A stretch of DNA of 64,000 nucleotides from Gymnothorax reevesii (GCA_029721435.1 CM056580.1:78269367-78333366); one strand, 5' to 3'. Positions 39,321 to 52,900 are shown, numbered from the stretch's first letter. Numbers and translations: made by a program. The notes: generated from the sequence alone by a model not told the origin.

Positions 39321-40928
39321 TCCAACCCCAATTCCAAAATAGTTGGAACAAACTGTTAATTGTGAATAAAACCAAAATGCAATGACTTTCAGATCACGAG
39401 CCAATAGGTTATTTACAATAGAACATAGATAACATCTCAAATGTTGAAACTGAGACATGAAACATTTTTATCCACAAAATGAGCTTATTTCAAATTTTAT
39501 GGCTGCAATTGGTCTCAAAAAAGTTGGGACACAGGCAAAAAAGGGCTGAAAAAGCAATTAATATATAAGAGAAACAGCTGGAAGAACATTTAGCATGTAA
39601 TTAAGTTAACTGTCATCAGGTGTGTAACATGATTGGCTATAAAAGGGATGTCTTAGAGAGGCTAAGTCTCTCAGAAGTAAAGATGGCAAGAGACTCTCCC
39701 ACCTGTGAAGGCTTGCGTAAAAAAATTGCGCAATACTTTAAAAACAATGTTCCTCAACGTCAAATTGCAAAGGCTTTGAAGGTCTCGTCATCGACAGTGC
39801 ACAATATCATCAAAAGATTCAGAGAAACTGGAAAAATCTTGGTGCGTAAGGGAGTCTGGACAAGGCTGAAGACCTTTACTGGATGCCCGTGATCTTCGGG
39901 CTCTCAGACGCCACTGCATCACTCACTGGCATGATTCTGTCATTGACATTACTGAATGGGCCCAGGAATATTTCAAGAAACCACTGTCTGTAAACACAGT
40001 CCGCCGTGCCATCCACAGATGCCACCTAAAACTCAATCATGTAAAAAGGAAGCCATTGTTGCGCATGATCCAGAAGTGCTGCTGTGTTCTATGGGCCAAG
40101 GCTAATTTAAAATGGACTGTAGCAAAGTGGCACAATGTCCTGTGGTCAGACGAGTCCAAATTTGACATCCATGATTTCCAACAAGAGTGTTGTGTCGTCC
40201 GGGCTAAAGAGGAGAAAGACCACCCCTCCTGTTATCAGCATTCAGCTCAAAAGCCAGCATCTCTGCATGGTATGGAGATGCATTAATGCATATGGTGTGG
40301 GACACTTACATGTTTTAAAAAACACCACAAATGCTGAAAGGAATATAAAGGTTTCAGAGCAACATATGCTCCCCATCAGACAACATCTATTCCAGGGAAG
40401 GCCTTGTGCATTTCAGCTGGACAGTCCAAAACCACATACTGCAGCTATTACAACAGCATGGCTTTGTAGTAGAAGAGTTTGTGTGCTGAACTGGCCTGCC
40501 TGCAGTCCTGATCTTTCATCGATTCAGCACTTTTGGTGCATAATTAAACAAAAATCCCGACAAAGGCGACCCAAAACTCTCCAGCAGCTGGAAGCCTGTA
40601 ATAAACAAGAGCGGGATCAAATTCCAATGGCTAAACTCAAGAAGCTTGTCTCCTAAATGCCCAGATGCCTCCACTCTGTGTTATAAAGAAGAGGAGATGC
40701 TAAACCATGGTAAACAGGCCCCTGTCCCAACTTTTTTGAGACCTGTAGCAGCTTTCAAATTGAGATGATCTCATTTTATGGATAAAATTGTAAAATTTCT
40801 CTGTTTCAACACTTGCTATGTTATCTCTGTTTTATTGTGAATAAAATATCGGCTGCTGTGATTTGAAAGTCATTGCGTTTTGATTTTACAATTTACACTT
40901 TGTCCCAACTATTTCGGAATTGGGGTTG
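39321..40928 (+). mobile_element. Tc1-like transposon, 1.6 kb, with both ends
   Basis: The ends CCAACCCCAATTCCAAAATAG and CTATTTCGGAATTGGGGTTG are inverted, with TA at 39319-39320 and 40929-40930. The inverted repeats extend about 200 bp, including AATGCAATGACTTTCA on the left and TGAAAGTCATTGCGTT on the right. A second, truncated copy lies at 17812-18187. Confidence 0.9.
39683..40656 (+). pseudogene. Tc1-like transposase with two frame changes and catalytic Glu replaced
   Basis: Translation starts at the ATG at 39683 (M-A-R-D-S-P-T). It runs through a helix-turn-helix (Q-I-A-K-A-L-K-V-S-S-S-T-V-H-N-I-I-K-R-F) to a stop at 39890, and continues in a second frame to about 40280 and a third to 40656. 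The catalytic Asp residues remain in L-W-S-D-E-S-K-F and Q-L-D-S-P-K-P-H. After exactly 34 more residues the last catalytic position is Gln (S-S-I-Q-H-F-W) where Glu is required. Full length, but dead. Confidence 0.85.
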
Positions 40929-41479
40929 TACCTTTCTTTACGCAGTTGGCTAGCTGAATGGTTGTCGCTTTAAATATTGCAGCTGCACAGAATTGTGGGA
41001 TAGCGTTATCTCCCTTCTTTTTGAAAAGGATGGTTCTGTGTACCCTATGGGGCACCTTTCCTTGACATTTATAGAATTCTAATCCCCTTGTCATGGCTGC
41101 CACGTAATTTTTTCCGGATCATTTATCGGGAGTTAGGCACTTTCCTAGGCAAAAAAGACTATTCGGCCTCAGCCCCGCTCCTTCGAAATTTGGGATGAAC
41201 CTGGACCGTTTGACAACAAAATTTAGGGGAATTACCGCCGCCAAATGGTAGGGAATGTGCAGTGTCGGGAAATTGGGGGGTGGGGTCGGACATCAGGGGG
41301 GTGGGGACTGATGTCCTGCACTCCGAAGCGAGGGCTCACTCAATTTAACGGTGCTTGGATCGTTTGCTGCTGATCACGTGATCAGCGACGTTCGAGGCTT
41401 TCGTTCTTGCTCACATTCATGGAACCGCTTCGATTTGATTCAAAGTGTGTGCGAAACAGGGCGCGCGCTTGTGGGTTTG

Positions 41480-42296
41480 AAGTAGTCGAAAGCAGGCAAC
41501 ATGTTATTTGTTCTGATTCTATTTCAGCATTAATTAGCATTCAGGGTGGAAAGTCTGCTTGTAGACCAGACCTAGTTTATGAAATTCTCCAAAGTTTGTA
41601 CAGATTACAGCAGCAATGCATTTCAGTAAGTTTTATGTGGGTTCCATCCCACTCTGGTATCAAGGGTAATGATGCTGCGGACCCTCTAGCTAAGGAGGCC
41701 CTGGACTCAGATGCTCAGATTAACGTTCCTCTTAGCAAAGCCAAAGTAAAAACCATTATTATGTCAGAAATTAATAGAGCTTGGCAAAAGCAGTGGGACA
41801 GGGAAGTTAAGGGCCGCTTCCTTTAAAAAATACAAAAACAGGTCATAGCAAGAAGACAAGGGAGATGGAACCGCAGGGAAGAGGAAGTCATTACACGTAT
41901 AAGAACAGGTCACACAGGATTAAATCACAACCTTAATATAATGGGTAAACATCAAACCGGTCTATGCCCCAAATGCATCAGTAGGGAAACAGTTGAGCAC
42001 ATATTACTGGAGTGCCAAGCGTATTGTAGGCAGAGATTAATGCTCTTAGAAGATGTTAGTGCGATAGGACGGACTAGTCTGACTCTTGAGGGCTTACTCG
42101 CTTTCTCTATCCTAAAGCCTTTTGCCTGGTCCCATGTAATGACATATTTAAAAAGAACAGGATTATTTAGTAGAATTTAAATTTTCTTTTTCTAAACAAA
42201 ATTATCGTGTCCTTGCTCCATCGATGCTCCACACCTCTATAGTTGGTGGCGGTAATGCACTATGTGTTTTCCATCTAAAAGTAAAAATTAAAGAAG

Positions 42297-42326
<30 letters not shown>
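41480..42326 (+). pseudogene. 3' part of an I-like (Nimb-type) LINE with RNase H domain
   Basis: One frame (41407-42180), broken only by a TAA at 41824-41826, encodes an RNase H domain. Landmarks are V-I-C-S-D-S, then W-V-P-S-H-S-G-I-K-G-N-D-A-A-D and L-A-K-E-A. A C-terminal zinc-knuckle-like C-x2-C, H, C motif follows (C-P-K-C-I-S-R-E-T-V-E-H-I-L-L-E-C). The 3' tail has GTTGGTGGCGGTAATGCAC and ends in (AAG)n at 42290-42326, both typical of fish I-clade elements. The 5' part with the RT is absent. Confidence 0.82.
42290..42326 (+). repeat. (AAG)n tail of the I-like LINE
   Basis: About 12 perfect AAG units form the 3' terminus of the LINE fragment. Confidence 0.95.
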
Positions 42327-42327
<1 letters not shown>

Positions 42328-43782
42328 CGAACGAGCCTAATGTTGGAGATGCACCAGTTGAAGAGTTAACGTTTTCCACGTGACAAGGTTATGAAGTCGT
42401 CCCTGATCACATGATCAGTGTAACTGCAGGGATTTGCTCGCGAATGTTTACTTCTTTCCTCGCGCTTTCAGCGTTGTCGAGTGCAAATGGCTCTTAAAAA
42501 CTTTGAAATAAAGCATTTCTTGTAATGTCGTGCAGTTTTATCATTGACGCGACAGCCAGGTAATGAAAAGATCTCAAGATCATCAAACTGGAGGTAAAAT
42601 GATTGCAGCAGACTGGATCAGTGAACTACTTACTATCTAGCTTCCTAGTAAGGTAAGTTTAGTTAAATCTCAACATACATGCCTAACGTTGGTAAACTCT
42701 GTATTTGGGAGAGGGATCAGTTCAACCCACTCCGATAACTTTTGTGTTTCTTTAGATTTTACAGAAGTAAAGTTAGTTTTGGAGTTCGAATACGATCACC
42801 GAGTAACACTAGTACTAGTCAGTGTGATGTCACTTAAGTTAACCCTTACTGACATTAAGCGAAGTTCGTGCATAAAACGAGAATTTAAGATAAAAAAAAA
42901 ACTTTCTTTTTAGTTGAATTTGGGGGTCATTATGCCGATCCATGTCAATTTCAGGCTTTTTGTCATTCAAATCCATCATGACTTTGTAGAACTTTGTATA
43001 CCCCTGGCCCCCTCACTTGTTGAAGACACCATTGAAGAGGTAATGGCTAATTGGAGTTGCGAGAGCGGGAGGTGGGAAATATTTTGTGGGGCCTAATTTC
43101 ATGGAGCAGAACTACTGTGATCTGGAAAAAATCTACTAGTGAATTTATCGATGGCCAGGAATCTCGCAACTGAACAAAAACCTTTGTATTCTGGACTTCT
43201 CCTAACCTAAGAAAATAATTGAAACTTGATCTAGACAGTTCAAGTATCACTAATAGCTATTGTTTTAAGAGAGAATTGTATAAAAATGCCCATAATTAAA
43301 AGCTGAAAGTCTGTATAATCAGCCTGTACTGACCAGTTAATTCCAAATTGAATTTAAATTTCAGGTATTTAGAATTTTAAAAGAAATGTCTGTTTTCTAT
43401 GTATGTCAGTGAGGTTTCAGCAAAGTGTCCTTACACTTTTGGCCATGTAGTTTACATCTGATAGTACACTAACAAAACAAAATAATTTTTACCCCTGTTA
43501 AGAATATTAATTTGCATCATTTGATCCCTGAGTTTTGGACTTAATACATACTCATGGGAATTGAGCAAGAGAGCATGAGTTGCATGTGAAATGTATGGAA
43601 TTACAGCTTATTATTAACAGTCCTAGACATTATTTTTGCAACTTACTGTCGTGTGCCCTACTGGTCTGATATTGTCACAGATCTGCTCACGTGCACCAGG
43701 GTCATTCGGGGATAACATATTTCGCAACACTGGGACAAGTCTCCGACTCCTTCCTTTATTTAACTCTTAAAGGTGCGTCGCA
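42327..43782 (+). other. acad10: Upstream region of acad10; no other gene recognised
   Basis: The acad10 promoter and 5' untranslated region should lie here. I see no clear TATA box near 43783 and no recognisable exon of a neighbouring gene. A stretch at 43420-43452 (AGTGTCCTTACACTTTTGGCCA) looks like a lone Tc1-type terminus. A 16-bp near-palindrome, CTGATCACATGATCAG, lies at 42404-42419. Confidence 0.4.
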
Positions 43783-43963
43783 ATGGCCCTCGCTACCCGG
43801 CTTTTGAGCCTCTCGCGCTCTTCGGTGATGGGAATTCACCAAGCCCGTTGGCAGCTGGTGCCTCACTGTCATTCTAGTACCAAAACTCCAGCCAAACGCT
43901 ACAAAGCTGTCGTTTTCGACATGGGGGGAGTGCTTTTGCCTTCACCCTTCCACAAGACAACAG
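43783..43963 (+). CDS. acad10: acad10 exon 1: start codon, mitochondrial leader, HAD motif I
   Basis: The ATG at 43783 is followed by about 40 residues rich in Arg, Ser and Leu with no acidic residue, as expected for a mitochondrial presequence. The HAD motif FDMGGVL then follows, with the nucleophile at D46. The second Asp of the usual DxD motif is Gly, as in the mammalian ACAD10 proteins I know. The exon ends in phase 1 before a good donor, GTAAGA (43964). The start choice rests on the leader and on the domain lying directly after it. Confidence 0.92.
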
Positions 43964-46900
43964 GTAAGACTGATCCACTCCATTGGATTTATATGTGAAC
44001 TTGTGCAACCTGTTTTATGTGCCCGTGAACAAAAGTAATGACTGGCTGTTTGGCAGGATCTGTGACTATCTTTCATCTCTTTGCATGGCCATTCCGTTGA
44101 GTAAATTTAATCCCATTTCAGAGTGGGAGCTGCAGAATTGCATTCCAAAGGGCACAATTGGCAAGGCCATTCAAACTGGAGGTGAAGAAAATGCATGGAA
44201 AAAGTTTATGAGGGGACAGTTGGGCGCTGAGGAGTTTGTGGAGGCTTTCAGCAAGGAGTGCTCAGAAATAGTGAGTAATTCACAAATGCATTTCGTCCAC
44301 TGTGCCTGCAAGTGCAGCAAAGGTACTCTCTCACTTCAGAAACATGCTAATGAAACTGATGGCTTTTTGACATGCTAAGCTTTAAGATGGTTGAGCTCCT
44401 TGGTCAGAGCTGGCTTTCCTTTGCAGAGCCAGAATGCTGGAAGAACCCATTGCCCTGTGATTTTGTTACTTATATATGCAAATTAACACATATAGAAATG
44501 GGGATGGTACAATTTGTGAAGGACAAGCTTAAATGACAGGATACAATGCACCAAAACATTGTATGGAGCCTCCTCTAGTCTGGGAAATCTGCTTGCACTT
44601 ACTTGTTGTCTGTTTTCTGCTTCAGCAGAATGAGGCTGTTGTGCTGTCAACTATGTATTTCACAAAATAAAGAGAAAATTTTCCGACGGCAGTCTTCATC
44701 GGTGCATTTACCCATATGTTATTGTGTATAGTATCTCAGTCAGTAGATAAATAATAAACTTTCAATTCTTTGGTATATCCTTTCAGAAAGAGATATATTT
44801 AGGGCTTTTTGTAGCTTTATTTCAGTGGCATATGTGAAGAACTGAGAGAGAGACGTGACAATGGTCTGTGTGCCCTGGTTCAAACCTTGAATTTTGTGGC
44901 TCATAAAGAACATATAGATGGGTGTTCTATAGGCTTATCTGTCAACTGTTTAAAGAATGCTTGGATTTGTTTGTTTGCTGGTGTCTGGAGTAAAAATTCC
45001 CAATAGTTTGACCATTAAACAATTAAAAAAAATAACTTTTGAAATACTTCCCATTATTTTTAAGTCTCCATCAATTTAGAGATTTTACACCTTATTTTCA
45101 GGTAACTACACGTGATATTTTTCTGAACTGTAGATAACTGTAATTTACATTTTTTTTTTTTTTTCCCCAACTTGCTAACCCCCTTTATTGTCTTTAAACT
45201 AACTCGTCCCATCAGAAGCAAGAAGCAAGGCAGCCTAGTGAGGTACCTAGCTAATTAGCAAGTTAGCTACTGTGTTAACCTCACCTAGCTTGCTATCAAG
45301 ATCTGTAGCTTGTGCTGATTTAAGCATTTGGCCAGCGTAAAATCATCTTAGCCCATGAACTAGCTTGCCAGCTCACGTAATCAATCTTGTCAATGTGTCA
45401 CTGACCTACCGAGTGAGTTTGCTAGCCAGCTAAACAATTGCTACTTGCTGTCCTATCTCCTGCTAGGTGGCGAAATTGCCGCTATTCACACTACCTACTG
45501 ATTTCAATGCACCAAATGTAGCAGGCCAATAGTAGCCCACAAACTAGCTGGGAAATTGTTCAATTTTACTAACACACAACTGACCTAGCTAATTAGTTAA
45601 ATAATCACAAGTCACTGTTTCACTGTTCTATATTGATTTCTCTGCACATGTATTCTTGCTAATAGCAGGCTGCTGTGAAGTAAATTTGCTTGGTATCAGA
45701 TTCCACAGGTTTCCACAGGTATTTAATGGCTAGGAAACAAAGCATTGACTTTGTTTTCTCCAATTTATGTCTCTGACTGGCCTCCATCAAGTTATGGTCG
45801 TAAACCTTTCTGAAACTGAGGCGCCTGGTAGCCCGTGATTTGTTACCGGACAATCTGTGCGTTTGTAAAGTGGATCTGTAGTTAGCAAAAATGGACAAGT
45901 GGAGTAGCATTAAATTTTCGATAATAAACTGCAAATTTGGTGTGCCCACTCGCATCTGTAAACCCTATTAGTGAATCTTGGAGCTTGCCAGCTCATAAAA
46001 TTAATTCTATTTTAAGTGATGCCAAAAAGGTGGCCAAACCCTGCAATGAATTTCCACAGGAATTTTAATTTTGATGCTAGCAGCTGATTAGAGGTGATGT
46101 ATTCAGCTCATTACTTTATTTACTTTATTTCTGAGGACAGAAATCTAAGGCTTGTCTTTGTCTGCAGACCAATGCTTTTTGCTGGGCCTTTAACAAATAT
46201 AATTTCATTAATAATAAAAGCAGCTGTCTTCTCTCTCTCTCCCACCATAAATGTATACTCCAGAGAGTGCAAAAATGATGCTTACACACTCTCTCTCCCA
46301 CACATACTATCTCACACTCACACAGGCAGGCTGCCCAGTGTCCGCCGGCTCATACCTGCAGGCTCTGACGACGGGACCCTTGGCACAACCCCATCCTGCC
46401 ATGATGGAGGCAGTACAGTGTGTGCGTGCAGAGGGCTTGAAGACTGCTGTGCTCAGTAACAACTTCCGCCTGCAGGGTGGCGCCACGTACCTGCCCCTTG
46501 ACCGCTCTCTTTTCCACACGGTGAGTGCTTGAAATTATTTTGATAAGTGGTAGCCCTCCTGTTCCTGGAGTTCAGCTTTCCTGTTTGTTTTCATGAAGCA
46601 AAGCACAAATTACTCAACAGTTAATCTCTTAGACTCCGACTTTATATCTTAAGTTTTCCCTTAAGTCGATCCCACATTAAAAAAACATTTTTTGCACTGC
46701 AGGACAATGTCATATACATATTTTGTATCTGCTGTTAGTAGTGCTTCACGGAAGCTTCATCACACTTATGTTCAAGTATTCAACCCAGGACGCCATGTTT
46801 TTATGGCTACATCACATCATTTGAAAATATCGATCTTTTACATCATTTTGCCCACATTTCCCTGTAATTCAACAGGACATATTTGGGATTGTTGGAAACT

Positions 46901-49900
46901 TTGGGATCTTCACAAGAATTTGAAATAGGCCTGAAGTTGCACGTTTGAGTACTGCATCTGCTGGGGGCAGACTCATATATGGGTCCGCAGTTTATGGAGA
47001 TAATGAGCTGCATTGACATTCATCTGTGTCAAATTCAAGTGGATATGAAAACCTGTGTGAGTGCTAGATATCACTGGGTTTTTTTTTTTTTTTTAAAGAT
47101 ATTTTTAATAACCCATGTTGCACTGCCTTGCAGTCCATTAGCTAAATCAGCCTTTATCATTAGTGACCGAAATGACTTGGTTTGATGGTATAAACTCTGG
47201 GGCTGTACCCGAATTTGATATCTTTGAATCGAATCAGATTTGGTGGTTCAATATGAAGATTCGACTTTTTGTTCAGTTTCTTCACATAGACTGTTTGGTG
47301 ATCAGAACATCCATTGGCATGAATTTACGAGATTATTTCATTTACATTCAAGCCTCATTGTGTAAGAATTGGTATAATTGCGAAACAGCGCCACCTGCAG
47401 CTTCTAAGTGTAGCACCACTGCCATAAATACAAGTCCCCACTTCCCCACCCATTATAGAAAGGGGTACATATGCATTTGTTGATAACATAAACTGTATAA
47501 AAAGATGGACGAAGCAACGGTGACATCACCCATTGGTTTCAGCATACCATTGAGGAAGCCTCAATTTTGGCTATTTGAATTGCGCCATTTTGTCATTTTG
47601 CAAGCGGATGTGATTCCTATTGGACAAGAGCGTGACTTGAAGATCCGGGGAGGACTGTGGCTCTGGATCTGACGAGGACCAGAGGATAGCCACGCCCCTA
47701 AAGCATATTCTGGCTTTATCCTTAATTCAAGTCTACTTGGGACCATAATTTACAAAAATGAACAGAACAATGTATCGAAGGAGACTTGAAACTTGTGATA
47801 GATACCATAAAGTGATGTGGAAAATCATTAATGAAACAATAAATCAGGTGGCAAAGTAGGGTCATTTTCTCATAGACTTCAATAGCATTGAACTTCTTTC
47901 TGCAACCACCGACATCGGCCGGCCATTAAATATAATGCAAATTTTTGAGATTTCCGCATCAGCCTCACTTTTCAGCCCTGGGTGCTGCGTTTGTCTTTTT
48001 AAACAGTCTATGGTTGATAAGCTGGATTTGAAATGAGAAAAGCCGAAGTTAGACGCCAAATAACCTCATCAACTGAAAAAGTGTTCTATTACAGGACTTG
48101 AGGCAAATATGGCTTTGCGTAGTTTTATTGATGGTGACATCAGAGATTAACACTAGCATGCTGTGAGTGCAGAATGAATGAATTAATGGAATCTGTGTAA
48201 TTGAATAAAATGTGATCTGAGAAATGATATAGGCTACATTGCACATTGGACAGTTTAATTTAAAACAAACTATCTGATAGGCTTGCAAGGCTGCACACTT
48301 CCAAGGCTTACTTGGCTTGAGATTCCCTAACTTTTAAAATGTTTTTATTTACATGAAAGCCTAAGAAGGAACTGAGGTTTGATGGCTAACTTTCGGCATC
48401 TGATCAAAATACTGCGAGGCTGGGATGACAACGATTAAGTTAAAGACTACATTGCAATGTTCTGTAACACTGGCAGAAATGTATAGTCTGCTCTTGGATT
48501 GTCTTTGTTTTTCAGTTAATCATGAGATCAGCTATGTTCCTAACACCAAGCTAAAACATATAGGAATGCTGGGGCATGCTGACACCAACCAACTTTCAAT
48601 GAAATTAAACTTCCGTAAACTTACATATATGTCATTGCAAATAGGGAAAACAGAGGCCATCTTGTTTGGCACGCGGTCTAAATTACGAACATCTTCGGAT
48701 TTTAAGGTGAAGGTTGGAGATACAGTAATCGCAGCAAAAGAGTCCATTAATTACTTGGGATGTATTTTGGATAAATCAACTCACAGGAGTAAATATGGCA
48801 CAAAGAGTTCTCACCAAAGTCAACCAGAGGATTTGATTTTTGAGCAGAATATCAAAATTCTTGGACACGAAGGTTCTAAAAACCTTAGCAGGTGCTCTTG
48901 TTCAGAGTCATTTTGATTATGCATGTAAATCATGGCATAGCAGCACACAGAAAAAATTAAAGAACAAGTTACAGACATCTCAGAACAAATTGGTCAGATT
49001 AATTTTGAAGCTTCCCCCTCAAACACATCTTGAAACCTCTCATTTTGATGCTCTTAAGTGGCTTAAGGTTGATGCTCGAGTTGTAATGATCAAGCTTTGT
49101 CTCGTTCAAAAATCATTCAGGGTGACGTCCCGAGGTACCTCTGTGATTATTTTAACTTTATTAGGGATCACACCAGTATTTCACCAGAGGGAGCTCTACT
49201 GATGTTGTTCTCTATAGATTTAAAAGCATGATAGGGAAAGAATCATTCTTATACTCTGCTGCAAATGAATGGAACGGGCTACCAAAACAACTTAAAACTC
49301 TACCAAGTCTAAATAGTTTTAAAAATCATTTGAGGAGGTGACTTCAAATCAATACTAGGTAGATATTTCGGTGAAATTTTTATGAACTTGGGCCTCATGG
49401 CTGGGAGGGTAGGACGTGTATCTTGTGTATAATAGGTCATGTAAACTTTGTATGGAGTAAAATGTTTGTATTTATCTAGAAACAGTAATTTTATTGGAAA
49501 GATTATAGTTATGATAATTTTTAATGTATTTATTGTGAGCACTGTCTTACTGCCCAACCTGTCTCTGCCATACTCTGCCAGTACTTTTGTTTTTCTTCAT
49601 TTCTTTATCTGTCTTCCTTTCCTTTTTTCTTCTTTCTCTATTTTTAACATCAAAGGACCACAATGGAAATAAGCTTTTAGCTTTATTGTGTTATCCTTGA
49701 CGGTTTTTTTTTTAGTTTATTTTTTTACTTTATGCATAAACTTTTATGTTCTTCAGAGCTGGTATTGTATATGCATTATTTTCTGAAAGACTTGTCAAAA
49801 TTCATTCATTCATTCATTCAACTTACACTCCCTTGGCACAAAGTGCAGTAAACTCTGGTGACAAGTTGGCTAACCTCGTTAGCTAGGTAGGAGCTGAAAG

Positions 49901-52900
49901 GAAAGCTCATATTGCCACTATTGATGTCGGGCAGAGGCTCAGCGCGGGATGAAATCTCTGTTGAAATGAGATGACTTCATTATGATTTAAAAAAATGGGG
50001 ATTGGACAACTTTGCTAACATAGCCAAACATCAAGCGAGTGCAACAGTGCAAGACTTTGCAAGCCAGCTAATATTACTTACAGCAAGAAGACATCTTGGA
50101 GTTGGTTCCTCATCCTGTTATTTCACATGGCTCACTTCAGTTTACCACCCGCGGATGTCAAAACATGGCGGCTTGACTTGAATAATTTCAAGTGGGCTGA
50201 GGGTCACCAACAGATGATTCAATTCATCGACTTTCCGGGGGCAGCCCTGATCAACTCTTAGAGCTGGATGTTTACTTAGACAATTATGTTTGTGTTCTTC
50301 CTGTGCTGTGAAGCAGTGTGCCTGAATTGAAGCTACAACCCCAAGTTTACGGTCTTAACTGAAAAGCTTAATTCCCCCTGCATTCATAGCTATGTAAATG
50401 TGACATAGTCTGTTGTAACTCCTTGGTTCAGATCTGTTACTTCCTCTAACTGGTGCATGAATGCCTCTGTTGTTGCAGGTTGTAGAGTCGTGTCTGGAGG
50501 GTGTGTGTAAGCCTGACCCAAAGATTTACCAGCTTTGCGTGGACCGGCTGGGAGTGACCCCACAAGCCACTGTGTTCCTGGATGACATGGGGATCAACCT
50601 TAAAGCCGCTGCAAAACTGGGCATGCAAACTATTAAAGTGAGCAAGTGACTAGTGTGCATATGTTGGGGGCTCCACATCCTTCGATGTGTGCATTTGTGT
50701 GTCTGCGTGTACGCCTTTCTGCATGTATGTGTGAGAGACAGGGCTATGTTTAACTCTTTCCCTCCTGAGTTTTCCAGAGAAATTTAATCTTCACATTTTC
50801 TACATTGTACTTACAAACAAGTGAGCAGAAAACTTCTGGGTTAAGTTTAAAATGGCCATAAGTACTGTGTTTTTATTTTTGTTCCTGGATAATTGAGCTC
50901 TCAAAATATTGGTCACTTGCTTGACCTATCTGTAACCATGGTAACAAAATGTCCTGTCAATAAAATTGATTTTAATGTCCTATTTTTTGGACCCTCTGAA
51001 GTTGGTCTCCGGAGGGAAAGGGTTAATTCTTTATCTAACAGACCGCTCATGAATCTCACCATTATATTGCATTCTTATGAAAACAAATTCATGGATAGTG
51101 TTCAAAGAATATTTTTCCTGAAAAGGGTGTGTCCTGAGTGGAAGCTTGTCCCGTATTGTAATTGGCTGTTATACTAGTTTGCATGATCTGGCTTCCTGAT
51201 ACTGACATACTGTCTACTGTGCAGGTGGAGGACCCTGTTGAGGCTTTGAAGGAGCTGGAAGGGGTTTTGGGGTTCCCCCTCTCTGGGTTTGTACCTGGGA
51301 CCCGTTCTGTGCCGGCAGCAATGCAGCTGCCTGTGGATCAGCTCACCAAATACCTGCAGAGGGAATTAGATCTGCCTGACACTGGTACACTGCATTCTGG
51401 GAAATGATGGCTGTCAGGGAATGGGAATGAAGGGTCTATTGGTGTCTTGCCTGATGTAAAACATTGCTATTGATCTGGAACAAGCTGAAGGCCAGTGCAG
51501 AGAGACCCTCACAAAGGTGCTAACTTGATAACAGCTTCTAAAGCCAAACACAAATGCAGTTTTCCACACACTTCTTCCCTGGTTCCCCCTCTGGAGGGGT
51601 GATTGCATTTTTGCCACATAAGGTCTAGACATTGTCTGCATTGTTTAGCCATATGTAGTTTCACAGAGGGGGGCAAAGCAATTCCATTCTGTGTGGAGTT
51701 AGTCTAGTCAGTGGAGTTGTGATGTGGGAGTAGCCTTTTATAATGTGGAGGTGAAGTGGGAGGGACCTGACTGCGTTTGGCCTTTGTCTCAGAGCCAGTC
51801 AGAATCCGAAAGTTCAGCCACGGCCAGTCAAACCCCACGTTTATCCTGACCTGTGGTGGCCGACAGCTTGTTATGAGGAAGAAACCCCCTGGAAAGCTGC
51901 TGCCGTCAGCACACGCAGTGGAGAGAGAGTTCAGGTAAACTCAGGTTGGCTTCCATCTTTGCTTCCGCGATATATTCCTCCTGATGTTTAATATTCCATC
52001 TTGGTAAGCTGCGAAACTGTATTATTATATGATGTAAGGATTTGCTCTCTCCTGATTGGTTGAGGTGAGCTCCGCCAGTCACTGTAAACGGTGATATTCA
52101 CCACGCGAAAGTGTGCATGAGGTGAATATAACAATCCAACGACCTTGAGCTAAAAATAGATGTGGCTTCCCCCCAGGAGCCTCTGACCGTGTTCGTATTT
52201 CATGCCACTTCCTCCCTCTGAGGAGCTTTATTTTAGAGTTGTCCCCTTCTCTCATTTTATATTTTCAAGTGGGGTCATATAATCGAACAGTTCTTGACTT
52301 CAGTTATTGGTAAATTCAATGATTTATCCACCTCGGCCGAGTGATATTCTACGCCGAGGTGAATATCACCTGTACAAGGTTAATAAATCATAGGATTCAC
52401 CTCATCTGAAGTCAGTAATTGTATATTTTACCAGTTGCTGGGATCTGGAGGATTTGGAACCAAAAAGTATACAGAGCTGATGATGTGTTTAAACCTATAT
52501 GAGTCTGTATGTATTCATATTGGTGCGTGTATGTTGATTTTAACTGTTGTGCTAAAGTCTTGGGTACATTCAAAACGATTTTGTAAGACAAAGATGCTTT
52601 CAAAAATTACTGTATAATGAAAAATGTTTTATAAAGAGCTGTAAACTGTTTGCATTGTAAATCGATTTAATATTTGGTATGACTACCCACTACCTAAAAA
52701 TGAAATTGACTGCCCAGTAGTTTTATAGTTTTATAAGATAGTTGCATGTTTGTTTTTTCCAAGCGTACCGCAGTTCTTCTGCTGACTGTGTCATTTGCTT
52801 CTGTCCCTCCAAGAAGTTCCAGAAAAGGCAAAATTGTCTTTACAACTTTTGAAATTGTTATAAAAATATTTATGAGTAGAATAAATGAAAATTGCATTTG

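Noticed and set aside
43964..44121. Read-through frames that extend acad10 exons 1 and 2 into intron 1
   Set aside because: Joining exon 1 to exon 2 at the GT-AG borders restores the conserved ACAD10 sequence; the read-through does not.
51385..51407. An alternative short protein ending at 51407 by reading through the exon 5 donor
   Set aside because: The GTACAC donor joins in phase to exon 6, which continues the conserved kinase domain; an early-terminating isoform cannot be excluded without RNA data.
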